Positions 39,445 through 48,418 of a stretch of 64,000 nt of DNA are shown here, piece after piece; the stretch's first letter is position 1, and every line of letters starts with the position of its first letter. The translations under genes were made by a program, and so were the position numbers. Where the stretch lies: contig DATKND010000089.1 of NCBI GenBank assembly GCA_035541475.1, forward strand, positions 1-64,000, written 5' to 3'. This DNA is from DASUFZ01 sp035541475. Lineage in GTDB: Bacteria; Myxococcota_A; UBA9160; SMWR01. The notes under the pieces are model-generated. The model searched no databases. It saw only the letters and a program-made list of their open reading frames with translations, and was not told where the DNA came from.

Positions 39445-40521
39445 CTACGGATTTCCGGCGGTCGCGGGAATGCGCAGCCGCTCCGCGATCGCGGCGGCCA
39501 CCATGGCGTTGCCCTGCGGCGTCATGTGGCCCGCGCGCCCGCCATAGCTCGCCGCGACGTGAAAGAGCGGCGACCAGTCACCGCTGTGCGTCTCGATCTC
39601 GTGAAGGAATACCGGTTGGAGTTCGAGCAGCTCGATGCTGCGCGCGCGTGCGCGCTCGCGCACCGGATCGAGCAGCTCGCTACGCGCGGCGGGATGCCAG
39701 CCCGCGACCAGCAGGAGGCGCATGCCGCGCCGCGAGGCGGTGTCGGCGAGGCGGTCGACGAGCGCGGCGGCGACGGCGCCGCCGTCGCGCTGCACGCGCA
39801 CCGAACCGCGCAGCGGCCAGCCGAGCGGATCGATGCGGCGCAGCACGAGATCCACGAGGAAGCTGTGCGAGAGCAATCGGCGCAGGGCGGAGTCGCCCGG
39901 CGGCGGGGCTTCGGGTCGCGGCACCGGCACGTTGCGCAGCGCGAGTGCGGATCCCTCCAGCGCGAACCACGGCTTGTGCGCGAAGCGATACGAGTCCTCG
40001 CAGCGCGACACGTCGTCCGGGATCATGCTCACGACGAGCACCGACGGCGTGAGCGCGGGGACGAGCTGCTCGGCGCGCAGCGTGATCTGATCGAGCCCGT
40101 AGCCGAAGACGCCGCCGTTCCAGACGCGCTGGCCGAGGCGCCGCTCGAGCGCCGACGGCCAGGTCGAGCGGTCGTCGACCTCGTCGCCGAAGGTGAAGGA
40201 ATCGCCGACCGCGAGGACCGAGGGCTGCTCGGGCGGCGCCGGCTCGTTGCCGTTCGCGCGGAGTCCGCGCGCGTCGATCGCGACCGGCGCCCCGGCCAGC
40301 TCGACGCGCGCGTCGGGAGTGGGCACGTAGCCGAGCTGCGCGTCGTAGCTCGCGGGATAGGCCGCGCCGATCAGGCGCACCGCGTGGGTCGGATCGGGAT
40401 CGGCGAGGCCCGCGTGCTTGCGCACGCGCAGCACTCCCTCGGCCGCGACGAGCGTGCCGACCAGCGAGAAGAGCGCCAGCGCGAGCGCCGACAGCCACGA
40501 GCGCGGCGACCGGTCCGACAC
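39445..40521 (-). CDS. SGNH/GDSL hydrolase-like protein with N-terminal anchor
   Basis: 358 residues. An uncleaved-looking hydrophobic segment (WLSALALALFSLVGTLVAAE, 9-28) anchors it to the membrane. The nucleophile block is VLAVGDSFTFGDEVDD near 105; GGVFGYGLDQITLRAEQL is the Gly/Asn block and GHMTPQGNAMVAAAIAERLR holds the catalytic His near the end. Proteins of this shape occur as ALGJ-like or acyl-transferring SGNH hydrolases. Substrate unknown. It is convergent with the MarR gene and lies 9 bp downstream of the next SDR. Confidence 0.82.
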   Translation of the reverse strand: MSDRSPRSWLSALALALFSLVGTLVAAEGVLRVRKHAGLADPDPTHAVRLIGAAYPASYDAQLGYVPTPDARVELAGAPVAIDARGLRANGNEPAPPEQPSVLAVGDSFTFGDEVDDRSTWPSALERRLGQRVWNGGVFGYGLDQITLRAEQLVPALTPSVLVVSMIPDDVSRCEDSYRFAHKPWFALEGSALALRNVPVPRPEAPPPGDSALRRLLSHSFLVDLVLRRIDPLGWPLRGSVRVQRDGGAVAAALVDRLADTASRRGMRLLLVAGWHPAARSELLDPVRERARARSIELLELQPVFLHEIETHSGDWSPLFHVAASYGGRAGHMTPQGNAMVAAAIAERLRIPATAGNP

Positions 40522-40530
40522 GATCTCGGG

Positions 40531-41283
40531 TCAGGCGAGCGTGCCGCCCTCGACCCGGATCTCCGTGCCGTTCACGTGCGCGGCGTCGTCCGAGGCGAGG
40601 AAGGCGATCAGGCTCGCGACGGTCTCGGGACCGCGCGCCTTGTCGAGCGCCATCTGGCGCATCACGAGCTTCAGGTCCGCGTCCTTCGGGAGGCCCGCGC
40701 CGCCGGCGGTCATCGGCGTCTTGATCGAGCCGGGGCAGACCGTGTTCACGCGCACGCCCTGCTTGCCGTACTCGACCGCGAGCGCGCGCGTGAAGGCGAG
40801 CACGCCGCCCTTCGACGCGCCGTAGGCCGCGCCGTACGCGAGGCCGGCGAGCGCCGCGACCGACGACGTCGTGACGATGTTGCCCTGCGTGGCCAGCAGG
40901 TGGGGCAGGGCCGCGCGGCAGACGAGGAAGGTGCCGTCGAGGTTGACCGACTGGATCTTCCGCCACTCCGCGAAGGGCATCTCGTGCGTGTGGGCGAAGC
41001 GCAGGATGCCGGCGACGTGGCAGAGCGAGTCGAGGCGGCCGAAGCGCGCGATGCAAGCCGCGGCGGTGGCCTCGACGTCGGACTCGCTCGAGACGTCGCA
41101 GACGCGCGCCTCGGCCTCGCCCCCGAGCTCGACCGCGCGCTTCACCGTCTCCTGGAGCGCGTCGGCCTGCACGTCCGTCACGAAGACCTTCGCGCCTTCA
41201 CTGGCGACTCGCTCGGCCGTCGCGCGCCCGATGCCCGACGCCGCGCCCGTCACCCACACCACCTTGCCTTCGAAGCGACGCAT
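40531..41283 (-). CDS. Short-chain dehydrogenase/reductase
   Basis: 250 residues, classical length. VVWVTGAASGIGRATAERVA, a CDVSSESDVEATAAACIARF segment with the D-V acid pair, ATQGNIVTTSSVAALAGLAY and YGAAYGASKGGVLAFTR (Y-x-x-x-K) are all present. VNTVCPGSIKTPMTAGGAGL follows. NAD(H) preference is suggested by the Asp in VFVTDVQADAL at the end of beta-2. Start ATG 41283. It precedes the SGNH hydrolase gene in the same direction. Confidence 0.92.
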   Translation of the reverse strand: MRRFEGKVVWVTGAASGIGRATAERVASEGAKVFVTDVQADALQETVKRAVELGGEAEARVCDVSSESDVEATAAACIARFGRLDSLCHVAGILRFAHTHEMPFAEWRKIQSVNLDGTFLVCRAALPHLLATQGNIVTTSSVAALAGLAYGAAYGASKGGVLAFTRALAVEYGKQGVRVNTVCPGSIKTPMTAGGAGLPKDADLKLVMRQMALDKARGPETVASLIAFLASDDAAHVNGTEIRVEGGTLA

Positions 41284-41393
41284 CGCGTCCTCCTCGGCGG
41301 CGAACGATCGCAGGCGAGGCCGGCGCGGGCAAGCGTGCCGCGGCCGCGGAGATCGCCTCCCTCGGTCGAACGCTCCGGATGTCCGGTTCGGGG

Positions 41394-41417
41394 CAGCCGT
41401 TCCCACGGTGACGGCTG
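41394..41417 (-). terminator. Weak hairpin after the LLM gene
   Basis: CAGCCGT and ACGGCTG form a 7-bp stem with a 10-nt loop, 10 bp beyond the stop of the minus-strand LLM gene. No U-tract follows, so termination is uncertain. Confidence 0.28.
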
Positions 41418-41426
41418 GGAGACGTC

Positions 41427-42383
41427 CTATCGCGGCGCGAGCTCGCGCGCGGCGCGCAGCGGATCGATCCCGAGAGGCAGCAGCGCCAGCACCGGCGTAT
41501 CGACGCCGGCCTCCACATAACGAGCGATGTGCTCGCGACACTGCTCGGGCGAGCCGTGGATGATGAGGTCGTCGACGACGCGATCGGGGATCGCGGCCGC
41601 GGCGCCCTTGCGGTCGCCCGCGCCCCAGCGCTCCCACATGCCGGAGAGCAGCGCCTCGCGTCCGAGCCACTCGTGGAAGGCGCGATACACCGGAACGTTG
41701 AGGTAGGCGTTCACCGCCATGCGGCCCATCGCGCGGACCTTCTCGGCGTCCGGATTCGGGCAGACGAAGAGGCGCGCGACGATCTCCTTGTCGGCGCCGT
41801 GCCTCTTCACGATCGGCACGACGCGCCGCACGTCCTCCGCGGAGAGCCAGTTGAGGATCGCGCCGTCGCCGACCTTGCCGGCGAGGCCGAGCATGCCGCT
41901 GCGGAGCGCCGCGATCAGGATCTTCGGTTGCTCGGGCACCGCGACGCCGAGCCGGAAGTTCTTCACGCGGAAGGTCTCGTAGTCGTGCGTGACCTTCTCG
42001 CCGCGCAGCGCCTCGCGCAGGAAGAGCGCCGTGTCGCGCGTGCGCGGATAGGGCTTCTCGAACGGGATGCCGTTCCACTGCTCGACGATCACGTTCGACG
42101 ACGAGCCGAGGCCGACCACGACGCGACCGGGCGCGGCCTGGCAGAGCGACGCCACGCTCATGGCGAGCAGCGCGGGTCCGCGCGTGAAGACCGGGAAGAT
42201 CGCGCAGCCGAGCCGCAGCGACGGCGCCCACTGCGAGGCGAGCACGAGCGGCGTGAAGCCGTCGCTGCCGCCGGCCTCCGCGGTCCAGAGGTCCGTGTAG
42301 CCGCGCGCCTCGAGCTCCTCGAAGGCGGCGCGCTGCTGTCCGAGCGGAATGCCGTCGAACGGAATCGTCACGCCGTAGCGCAT
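41427..42383 (-). CDS. LLM-class oxidoreductase
   Basis: 318 residues. RYGVTIPFDGIPLGQQRAAF, EARGYTDLWTAEAGGSDGFT, LRLGCAIFPVFTRGPALLAM and VVVGLGSSSNVIVEQWNGIP match luciferase-like F420-dependent enzymes of the type found in actinobacteria. The C-terminal half contains IHGSPEQCREHIARYVEAGV, a common motif for cofactor-binding loops. F420 or FMN use cannot be told from sequence alone. It is divergent from the alcohol dehydrogenase gene, with 74 bp between. Confidence 0.9.
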   Translation of the reverse strand: MRYGVTIPFDGIPLGQQRAAFEELEARGYTDLWTAEAGGSDGFTPLVLASQWAPSLRLGCAIFPVFTRGPALLAMSVASLCQAAPGRVVVGLGSSSNVIVEQWNGIPFEKPYPRTRDTALFLREALRGEKVTHDYETFRVKNFRLGVAVPEQPKILIAALRSGMLGLAGKVGDGAILNWLSAEDVRRVVPIVKRHGADKEIVARLFVCPNPDAEKVRAMGRMAVNAYLNVPVYRAFHEWLGREALLSGMWERWGAGDRKGAAAAIPDRVVDDLIIHGSPEQCREHIARYVEAGVDTPVLALLPLGIDPLRAARELAPR

Positions 42384-42457
42384 GCGAACCTCGCTTCGCG
42401 CACGCGGCGCGGAAGGGCTGCCACTATACTCGGCCGCCTCGCCGCCCTGGAGACACC

Positions 42458-43549
42458 ATGCGAGCCGCCGTGCTGCGCGCCTATGGAAAGCCGCTCGCGA
42501 TCGAGGAAGTCCAGCTCGCGCGACCGGGACCGCGCGAGCTGCGCGTCCGCACGGTCGCGTGCGGCATCTGCCACAGCGATCTGCACGTGCAGCGCGGCAC
42601 GTTGCCGGCGCCGCTGCCGACCGTGCTCGGCCACGAGGTCGCGGGCATCGTCGAAGAGGTGGGCGCCGAGGTCACGCACGTGCGCCCCGGCGATCGCGTG
42701 ATCGGCTGCGTCTCCGCGTTCTGCGGTCACTGCGAGTACTGCCTCTCGGGCCGGCCGAATCTCTGCGGCGGCGAGGCGACGGCGCGCCGACCGGGCGAGC
42801 CGTCGCGCCTCTCGGCAAAGGGCGAGCCGCTCGTGCAGTTCGCGCACCTCGCGGGCTTCGCGGAGGAGCTGCTGCTGCACGAGCACGCGGTCGTGAAGAT
42901 CCGCGACGACATGCCGCTCGACCGCGCGGCGCTGATCGGCTGCGGTGTCACGACCGGCATGGGCGCCGCGCTGCGGACCGCGCGCATCGAGCCGGGAAGC
43001 AGCGTCGCGGTGGTCGGCTGCGGCGGCATCGGGCTCGCCGCGCTGCAGGGCTCGCGCATCGCGGGCGCCGGGCGCATCGTCGCGGTCGACCGCATTCCCT
43101 GGAAGCTCGAGCTCGCGCGCAAGCTCGGCGCGACCGAGACGGTCGACGCGAGCGCGGGCGATCCGGTCGCGGCGGTGCAGGCGCTCGGCGGCGGCGGCGT
43201 CGACACCGCCTTCGAGTGCATCGGCACGCCCGAGACCGTGCAGCAGACCGTCGCGATGGTGCGCCGGGGCGGCAGCGCGGTGCTGGTCGGCGTGGTCCCG
43301 CTCGGCGCGCAGGTGCCGCTGCCCATGCTCGACGTGGTCATCAACGAGAAGAAGATCCTCGGCTCGATGATGGGCGGGAACCGCTTCCGCATCGACATGC
43401 CGCGCTACGTGGACTTCTACCTCGACGGGCGGCTGCGCCTCGACGAGATGATCTCGCTGCGGCTCCCGCTCGAGGACGTGAACACCGGTCTCGCTCGGCT
43501 GGAAGGCGGCGAGATTGCGCGCAGCGTGATCATCTTCGATCAGGCGTAG
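42458..43549 (+). CDS. Zinc-dependent alcohol dehydrogenase (MDR family)
   Basis: 363 residues of the medium-chain family. Catalytic zinc residues are in CGICHSDLHV and LGHEVAGIVEEVG; the structural zinc lobe is CGHCEYCLSGRPNLC. The NAD site is VAVVGCGGIGLAALQGSRIA. The length and class resemble class III-like or mycothiol/glutathione-type Zn-ADHs that oxidise alcohols to aldehydes. A possible -10 (TATACT, 42425-42430) lacks a good -35; GGAG precedes the ATG. Next is the enoyl-CoA hydratase gene 11 bp away, so the two likely serve one route. Confidence 0.93.
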   Translation: MRAAVLRAYGKPLAIEEVQLARPGPRELRVRTVACGICHSDLHVQRGTLPAPLPTVLGHEVAGIVEEVGAEVTHVRPGDRVIGCVSAFCGHCEYCLSGRPNLCGGEATARRPGEPSRLSAKGEPLVQFAHLAGFAEELLLHEHAVVKIRDDMPLDRAALIGCGVTTGMGAALRTARIEPGSSVAVVGCGGIGLAALQGSRIAGAGRIVAVDRIPWKLELARKLGATETVDASAGDPVAAVQALGGGGVDTAFECIGTPETVQQTVAMVRRGGSAVLVGVVPLGAQVPLPMLDVVINEKKILGSMMGGNRFRIDMPRYVDFYLDGRLRLDEMISLRLPLEDVNTGLARLEGGEIARSVIIFDQA

Positions 43550-43560
43550 AAGGAGAGGTC

Positions 43561-44346
43561 GTGACCGAGCAGAGACTTCGCTTCGAGCAGAAGGACGGCG
43601 TCGCGACCTTGACGCTCGATCGCCCGAAGGCCAACGGCATCGACCTCGAGATGGGTCGCGCGCTGATGCACGCGGCGATCCGCTGCCACGAGGATGCGGA
43701 GATCCGAGCGGTCGTGCTGACGGGCGCGGGCCCGATGTTCTGCGCGGGCGGCGATCTCAAGAGCTTCGCGTCCTTCGGCAAGGATCTCCCCGCCGCGCTG
43801 CTCGAGCTGACGACCTATCTCCACGCCGCGACCTCGCGCTTCGCGCGCATGCGCGCGCCGCTCGTCGTCGCGGTGAACGGCAAGGCCGCCGGCGCGGGCA
43901 TGAGCCTCGCGGTCTCGGGCGATCTCGTGCTGGCGGCCGAGTCGGCGAGCTTCACCATGGCCTACACGGCCGCGGGTCTCTCGCCGGACGGCAGCTCCTC
44001 GTGGCTCTTGCCGCGACTGATCGGCGCGCGGCGCACGCAGGAGCTGATGCTGACCAACCGCACGCTCTCCGCGTCCGAGGCGGCGGCCTGGGGGCTCGTC
44101 ACGCGCGTGGTGCCGGACGCGTCGCTCGGGTCCGAGGCGGCCGCGCTCGCGCGACGGCTCGCGGACGGCCCGACGCGCGCCTACGGCGTGGTCAAGTCGT
44201 TGCTGGCCGAGACCTTCTCCACCGCCTACGAGGCGCAGCTCGAGCACGAGGCGCGCGGCATCGCCGCGATGGCCGGCACGCACGACGGCCAGGAGGGAAT
44301 CCGCGCCTTCCTCGAGAAGCGCGCCGCGCGCTTCACGGGAGCCTGA
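43561..44346 (+). CDS. Enoyl-CoA hydratase/isomerase family protein
   Basis: 261 residues from GTG with AAGGAGAGG about 3-6 nt upstream. The crotonase oxyanion hole segments are GPMFCAGGDLKSFASF and VNGKAAGAGMSLAVSGDLVL; TAAGLSPDGSSSWLLPRLIG covers the second acidic position (Asp rather than Glu at the usual site). It hydrates or isomerises enoyl-CoA in beta-oxidation-like steps. It overlaps the following DUF4336 gene by one base (TGATG). Confidence 0.92.
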   Translation: MTEQRLRFEQKDGVATLTLDRPKANGIDLEMGRALMHAAIRCHEDAEIRAVVLTGAGPMFCAGGDLKSFASFGKDLPAALLELTTYLHAATSRFARMRAPLVVAVNGKAAGAGMSLAVSGDLVLAAESASFTMAYTAAGLSPDGSSSWLLPRLIGARRTQELMLTNRTLSASEAAAWGLVTRVVPDASLGSEAAALARRLADGPTRAYGVVKSLLAETFSTAYEAQLEHEARGIAAMAGTHDGQEGIRAFLEKRAARFTGA

Positions 44347-45038
44347 TGCCGCGTCCGCTGCGCGCGCTCGGTCCGGATCTCTGGGTCGCGGAGCGGCCGC
44401 AGAGCTTCTACGGGCTCGTGGTCGGCACGCGTATGACGGTCATCCGGCTGGACGACGGCAGCCTGCTCCTGCACTCCCCGGTGTCGCTCGACGCGGGACT
44501 CCAGCAGGAGCTCGATGCGCTCGGGCCCGTTCGCTACGCGGTCGCGCCGAACCGCGTCCACCATCTGTATGCGGGGGACGTGGCGCGGTCGTACCCGGGC
44601 GCGCGCCTCTGGATCGCGCCGGGGCTCGAGCGCAAGCGGCAGGATCTCGTCCACGAGGCGATCCTCGACGACGAGGCGCCCGAAGAGTGGCGCGGCCAGA
44701 TCGACCAGACCTTCTTCCGCGGACGGCCGTACGAGAACGAGGTCGTGTTCTTCCACCGCAAGAGCGGCACCTTGATCCTCTGCGACCTCGCCTTCAACTT
44801 CCGCGCGGGCACGCATCCCGTGACGCGTCTCCTGATGCAGCTGATCCGGAGCTACGACCGCTTCGGGCCCTCGAAGCTCGATCCGCTGCTGATCCGCGAC
44901 CGCCGGCTGGCGCGCAAGAGCCTCGAGCGCATCCTCGGCTGGGACTTCGATCGCGTGGTGGTCGCGCACGGCGACGTGCTCGAGCGCGGCGGGCGCGAGG
45001 CCCTGCGCGACGGCTACGCGTGGCTGCTCGCGGCGTGA
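44346..45038 (+). CDS. DUF4336 family protein (metallo-hydrolase-like)
   Basis: 230 residues. LWVAERPQSFYGLVVGTRMT, then LDALGPVRYAVAPNRVHHLY, GTLILCDLAFNFRAGTHP and DFDRVVVAHGDVLERGG follow the DUF4336 pattern, which is a degenerate beta-lactamase-like fold keeping some His/Asp sites (HHLY and AHGD) but lacking a full H-x-H-x-D-H. Function unknown. It is translationally coupled to the enoyl-CoA hydratase and is followed 8 bp later by the PilZ gene. Confidence 0.8.
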   Translation: MPRPLRALGPDLWVAERPQSFYGLVVGTRMTVIRLDDGSLLLHSPVSLDAGLQQELDALGPVRYAVAPNRVHHLYAGDVARSYPGARLWIAPGLERKRQDLVHEAILDDEAPEEWRGQIDQTFFRGRPYENEVVFFHRKSGTLILCDLAFNFRAGTHPVTRLLMQLIRSYDRFGPSKLDPLLIRDRRLARKSLERILGWDFDRVVVAHGDVLERGGREALRDGYAWLLAA

Positions 45039-45045
45039 GCGGGCG

Positions 45046-45435
45046 ATGAGCGAGGAGAAGGAGAAGCCCGGAGCGAAGACGCGGCGTCGCGAGCGCAGCC
45101 GCGCCGTCCGCGTCTCGGCAGAGCATCCGCGCGTGCCCGGAACGGTGAGCTTCGTCGCCGGCGCGATCCAGGGCAGTGGCACGATCTTCGACATCTCGGC
45201 GACGGGCGCGCACGTCTACCGCCCGACCAAGGACCTCGCGAAGGGCGCCGTCGCCGATCTCTTCTTCCTGCAGCCGGAGACGGGGCGCAAGCTCCACGCG
45301 GTCGGCCAGGTGGTGCGGCACACCGAGTCCGGCTTCGCGGTCCGGTTCCTGCGGATCGAGCGCGAGCTCGAGACGCTCGTGCTCGGGGCCGCGGACGACG
45401 AGTCCGGCGAGCTCGATTCGGACGAGTCCGACTAG
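45046..45435 (+). CDS. PilZ-domain protein
   Basis: 129 residues. The basic N-terminal stretch (TRRRERSRAVR) and the FDISATGAHVYRP segment give the R-rich lead and D-x-S-x-x-G motif of c-di-GMP-binding PilZ domains; AVRFLRIERELETLV closes the barrel. The arginine spacing is not the textbook R-x-x-x-R, so ligand binding is likely but unproven. The acidic tail after GAADDES is not part of the domain. Its TAG is shared with the convergent monooxygenase gene (CTAG). Confidence 0.8.
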   Translation: MSEEKEKPGAKTRRRERSRAVRVSAEHPRVPGTVSFVAGAIQGSGTIFDISATGAHVYRPTKDLAKGAVADLFFLQPETGRKLHAVGQVVRHTESGFAVRFLRIERELETLVLGAADDESGELDSDESD

Positions 45436-46895
45436 AAGCGCGCGATCTCGTAGTCGCGCGCGCGGAAGCGCCGCGTGCGCAGCGCGTACTCGGCGGCGAA
45501 GCCCGGGTAGAGCGCGTGGTTGCTGCCGTCCGGCGAGAGGTACCAGCTCTGGCAGGTGTGCCAGACCATGCGCGGCATGCGGGCCTGGATGCCGGCGTTG
45601 TAGCGATCCTGCACGTCCTGGCGCACCTCCACGGAGCGGAGGTTCTCGTCGCGGATCTTGCGGATCGCCTGCACCACGTGCGCGATCTGCGCCTCGGTGA
45701 AGACCAGCACCGAGGTGTGTCCGGGTCCCGTGTTCGGCCCCATCAGGATGAACCAGTTGGGGAAGCCCGAGACCGCGAGCCCCTTGTAGGCGACCGCGCC
45801 GCCTGCCCAGGCGTCGTCGAGCGTGCGACCGCCGCGGCCGCCGATCGCGAAGGGCGCGCGCGCGAGGCTCACGGCGAAGCCCGTCGCGAGCACGATCGCG
45901 TCGACCTCGTGGAGCCTTCCGTCGGCCGTCTCGACGCCCTCGCGCCGGATCTCGGCGATCGGCTCGGTCACGAGCTCGACATTCTCGCGCTCGAAGCTCG
46001 CCCAGTAGTCGTCCGACACCAGGATGCGTTTGCAGCCGAACTGGAAGTGCGGGCACAGCTTGCGCCGCAGCTCCGGGTCCTGCACCTGCGCCTCGAGATG
46101 CCGCAGCGACATGCCCTCGCCGATCGCCGAGAGGCGGGGGCTGTCGAGGAAGACCATCGGACCGAGGATCTCGGAGAGGGCGTACTTCGCGAAGCGGCTC
46201 GCCCGCAGCGCGAGCGGGAAGCGTGCGAACATCCGGCGCGCGCGCTCCGAGTAGCGAGCGTCCTGCTTCGGCACGACCCACGCCGGCGTCCGCTGGAAGA
46301 CGGAGAGCTTCGCCACCTGCGGCGCGACCTGTGGCACCACCTGCACCGCGGAGGCGCCCGTGCCGATCACCGCGACGTTTCGCCCGGTGAGGTCGTAGTC
46401 GTGGTTCCAGCGCGCGGTGTGGAACATCTCCCCGCCGAAGCTGTGGATGCCCTTGATGTCGGGGATCGAGGGGTCGACCAGCCCGCCGACGCACGACACC
46501 ACGACGCGTGCCTCGTGGGTCTCCCCGCCCCGCGTCGTCAAGGTCCAGAGGCCGCGCGCCTCGTCGAAGCGCGCCTCCGCGATCTCGGTTCCGAGGCGCA
46601 GCTGCCGCCGGAGCTGCCACTTCTCGACCAGGCGCAGCAGGTAGGCCTGGATTTCCTCGGACGGCGAGAAGCGGCGCGTCCAGCCGGGGTTCGGCTCGAA
46701 GGAGAGCGAGTAGACGTGCGACGGCACGTCGCAGGCGGCGCCCGGGTAGGTATTGTCGCGCCAGGTCCCGCCGATCTCGCCGGCGCGCTCGAAGATCGTG
46801 AAGGACTCGATCCCGGCCATCTTCAGGCGGATCGCCGTGCCGATGCCGGCGAAGCCCGCACCGAGGATCGCGACCTGCACCTCCGGCTTGTTCAT
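45432..46895 (-). CDS. Flavin-containing monooxygenase, Baeyer-Villiger type 1
   Basis: 487 residues from ATG 46895. The FAD motif is VAILGAGFAGIGTAIRL, the NADPH motif VAVIGTGASAVQVVPQVAP, and the BVMO fingerprint F-x-G-x-x-x-H-x-x-x-W appears as FGGEMFHTARW at about residues 155-165. The N-terminal IGGTWRDNTYPGAACDVPSH is strongly conserved. Such enzymes insert oxygen next to ketones or oxidise heteroatoms. It is divergent from a second copy at 46955, with a shared palindrome between. Confidence 0.93.
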   Translation of the reverse strand: MNKPEVQVAILGAGFAGIGTAIRLKMAGIESFTIFERAGEIGGTWRDNTYPGAACDVPSHVYSLSFEPNPGWTRRFSPSEEIQAYLLRLVEKWQLRRQLRLGTEIAEARFDEARGLWTLTTRGGETHEARVVVSCVGGLVDPSIPDIKGIHSFGGEMFHTARWNHDYDLTGRNVAVIGTGASAVQVVPQVAPQVAKLSVFQRTPAWVVPKQDARYSERARRMFARFPLALRASRFAKYALSEILGPMVFLDSPRLSAIGEGMSLRHLEAQVQDPELRRKLCPHFQFGCKRILVSDDYWASFERENVELVTEPIAEIRREGVETADGRLHEVDAIVLATGFAVSLARAPFAIGGRGGRTLDDAWAGGAVAYKGLAVSGFPNWFILMGPNTGPGHTSVLVFTEAQIAHVVQAIRKIRDENLRSVEVRQDVQDRYNAGIQARMPRMVWHTCQSWYLSPDGSNHALYPGFAAEYALRTRRFRARDYEIARF

Positions 46896-46908
46896 CGCCG
46901 CAATTTCC

Positions 46909-46924
46909 GGTTCCCTAGGGATCC
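46909..46924. promoter_or_regulatory. 16-bp near-perfect palindrome between two monooxygenase genes
   Basis: GGTTCCCTAGGGATCC is symmetrical at 14 of 16 positions and contains a perfect TCCCTAGGGA core. It lies in the 59-bp divergent region of the two flavin monooxygenases. This placement suits a shared operator. Confidence 0.4.
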
Positions 46925-46954
46925 CGTCAAGCCGACGCCGGCCGAGGTGAGTCG

Positions 46955-48418
46955 ATGGAACGATCCCCCGCTGCACGAAACCTGCGCTTCGCCGTGATCG
47001 GCGCCGGCATGTCCGGGATCCTCTCTGCGATCAAGCTGCGCGAGGCCGGCTACGAAGACTTCACCGTCTACGAGAAAGCCGACCGCCTCGGCGGCACCTG
47101 GCGCGAGAACACCTACCCCGGCATCTCGTGCGACGTCCCGTCCCATCTCTACAGCTATTCGTTCGAGCCGAACCCCGACTGGACGCGGCGCTTCTCTCCG
47201 GGCGACGAGATCCAGGCCTACTTCGAGGGCGTGGCCCGACGCCACGGGGTGACGCCGCGCATTCGCTTCGGCGACGAGGTGACGCGCCTCGAGTTCGCGA
47301 ACGGGCGCTGGCGGCTCGAGACGAAGAGCGGCCTTCGCGACGAGGTGGATGTCGTGATCGCCGCGACCGGCGTGCTCCACCACCCGAAGTTCCCGGACCT
47401 CGCGGGCCAGGACGACTTCGAGGGCGCGCTCTTCCACAGCGCGCGCTGGGATCACCGGGTGAAGCTCGACGGCGCGCGCGTCGGCGTGGTCGGCACCGGC
47501 TCCTCGGCCGTGCAGATCGTCGGCGCGATCGTCGACCGCGTGGCGAAGCTCTCGCTCTTCCAGCGCACGGCGCAGTGGATCATGCCGCAGGAGAACCCGC
47601 GCTACACCGACGCGGAGCGCGCGGAGTTCCGGCGCCACCCGGAGCTCGTGGAGAAGCTGCACGAGGACATGGCGGTGCTCTTCTCCGCCTTCTCGAACGG
47701 GCTCGTCGACGCGAACTCGCCTCAGATGAAGGCGATCGAGGACGCCTGCCTCGCGAACCTCGAGCAGAACGTGCGCGACCCGGTGCTGCGCGAGAAGCTG
47801 CGCCCGAACTACAAGGCCGCGTGCAAGCGCCTCGTCATGTCCGACAACTTCTACCGCGCGGTCCAGCAGCCGCAGGCGGAGGTCGTGATCGAGGGCATCG
47901 AGCGCGTCGAGGCGAAGGGCGTGCGCACGCGCGACGGACGCCTCCACGAGCTCGACGTGCTCGTGCTCGCGACCGGATTCCGTGTCGACCGCTTCCTGCG
48001 CCCCATCCGCGTGGTCGGCCGCGACGGCGTCGAGCTCGAGCACGTGTGGGAGAAGCGTCCGACCGCGTATCTCTCGATCTCGATCCCCGGCTTCCCGAAT
48101 CTCTTCATGCTGAACGGCCCGAACGGACCGGTCGGGAACTTCTCGCTGATCGAGGTGGCCGAGCTCCAGCTCGGGTACGTGCTCCAGCTGGTCGCGCGGC
48201 TGCGCAGCGGCTGCCGCGAGATCTGCCCCAGCGAGGAGGCGACGGTGCAGCTCGAGGCCGACCGCACCGAGGCCGCGAAACACACGATCTGGGGCAGCGG
48301 CTGCCGGAGCTGGTACCTCGACGACCGCGGCGTGCCGATGAGCTGGCCCTGGACCTTCGACCGCTTCCGCGCCGAGATGGCGGCGCCCAAGCTCGAGGCG
48401 TGGGAGCAGAAGGGCTGA
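46955..48418 (+). CDS. Flavin-containing monooxygenase, Baeyer-Villiger type 2
   Basis: 487 residues. FAVIGAGMSGILSAIKLREA is the FAD site, VGVVGTGSSAVQIVGAIVDR the NADPH site, and FEGALFHSARW the BVMO fingerprint. YSFEPNPDWTRRFSPGDEIQ is shared with the other copy. The two proteins have the same length but differ in sequence throughout, so they are diverged paralogues probably with different substrates. Its last bases overlap the presumed CTG start of the MFS transporter. Confidence 0.93.
   Translation: MERSPAARNLRFAVIGAGMSGILSAIKLREAGYEDFTVYEKADRLGGTWRENTYPGISCDVPSHLYSYSFEPNPDWTRRFSPGDEIQAYFEGVARRHGVTPRIRFGDEVTRLEFANGRWRLETKSGLRDEVDVVIAATGVLHHPKFPDLAGQDDFEGALFHSARWDHRVKLDGARVGVVGTGSSAVQIVGAIVDRVAKLSLFQRTAQWIMPQENPRYTDAERAEFRRHPELVEKLHEDMAVLFSAFSNGLVDANSPQMKAIEDACLANLEQNVRDPVLREKLRPNYKAACKRLVMSDNFYRAVQQPQAEVVIEGIERVEAKGVRTRDGRLHELDVLVLATGFRVDRFLRPIRVVGRDGVELEHVWEKRPTAYLSISIPGFPNLFMLNGPNGPVGNFSLIEVAELQLGYVLQLVARLRSGCREICPSEEATVQLEADRTEAAKHTIWGSGCRSWYLDDRGVPMSWPWTFDRFRAEMAAPKLEAWEQKG

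Noticed and set aside
42425..42430. TATACT as a promoter of the alcohol dehydrogenase gene
   Set aside because: The -10 is good but there is no -35, so it is only mentioned with the gene.
45046..45180. Arg-rich start of the PilZ protein as a separate nucleic-acid-binding domain
   Set aside because: It is short and fits the usual basic lead of PilZ domains.
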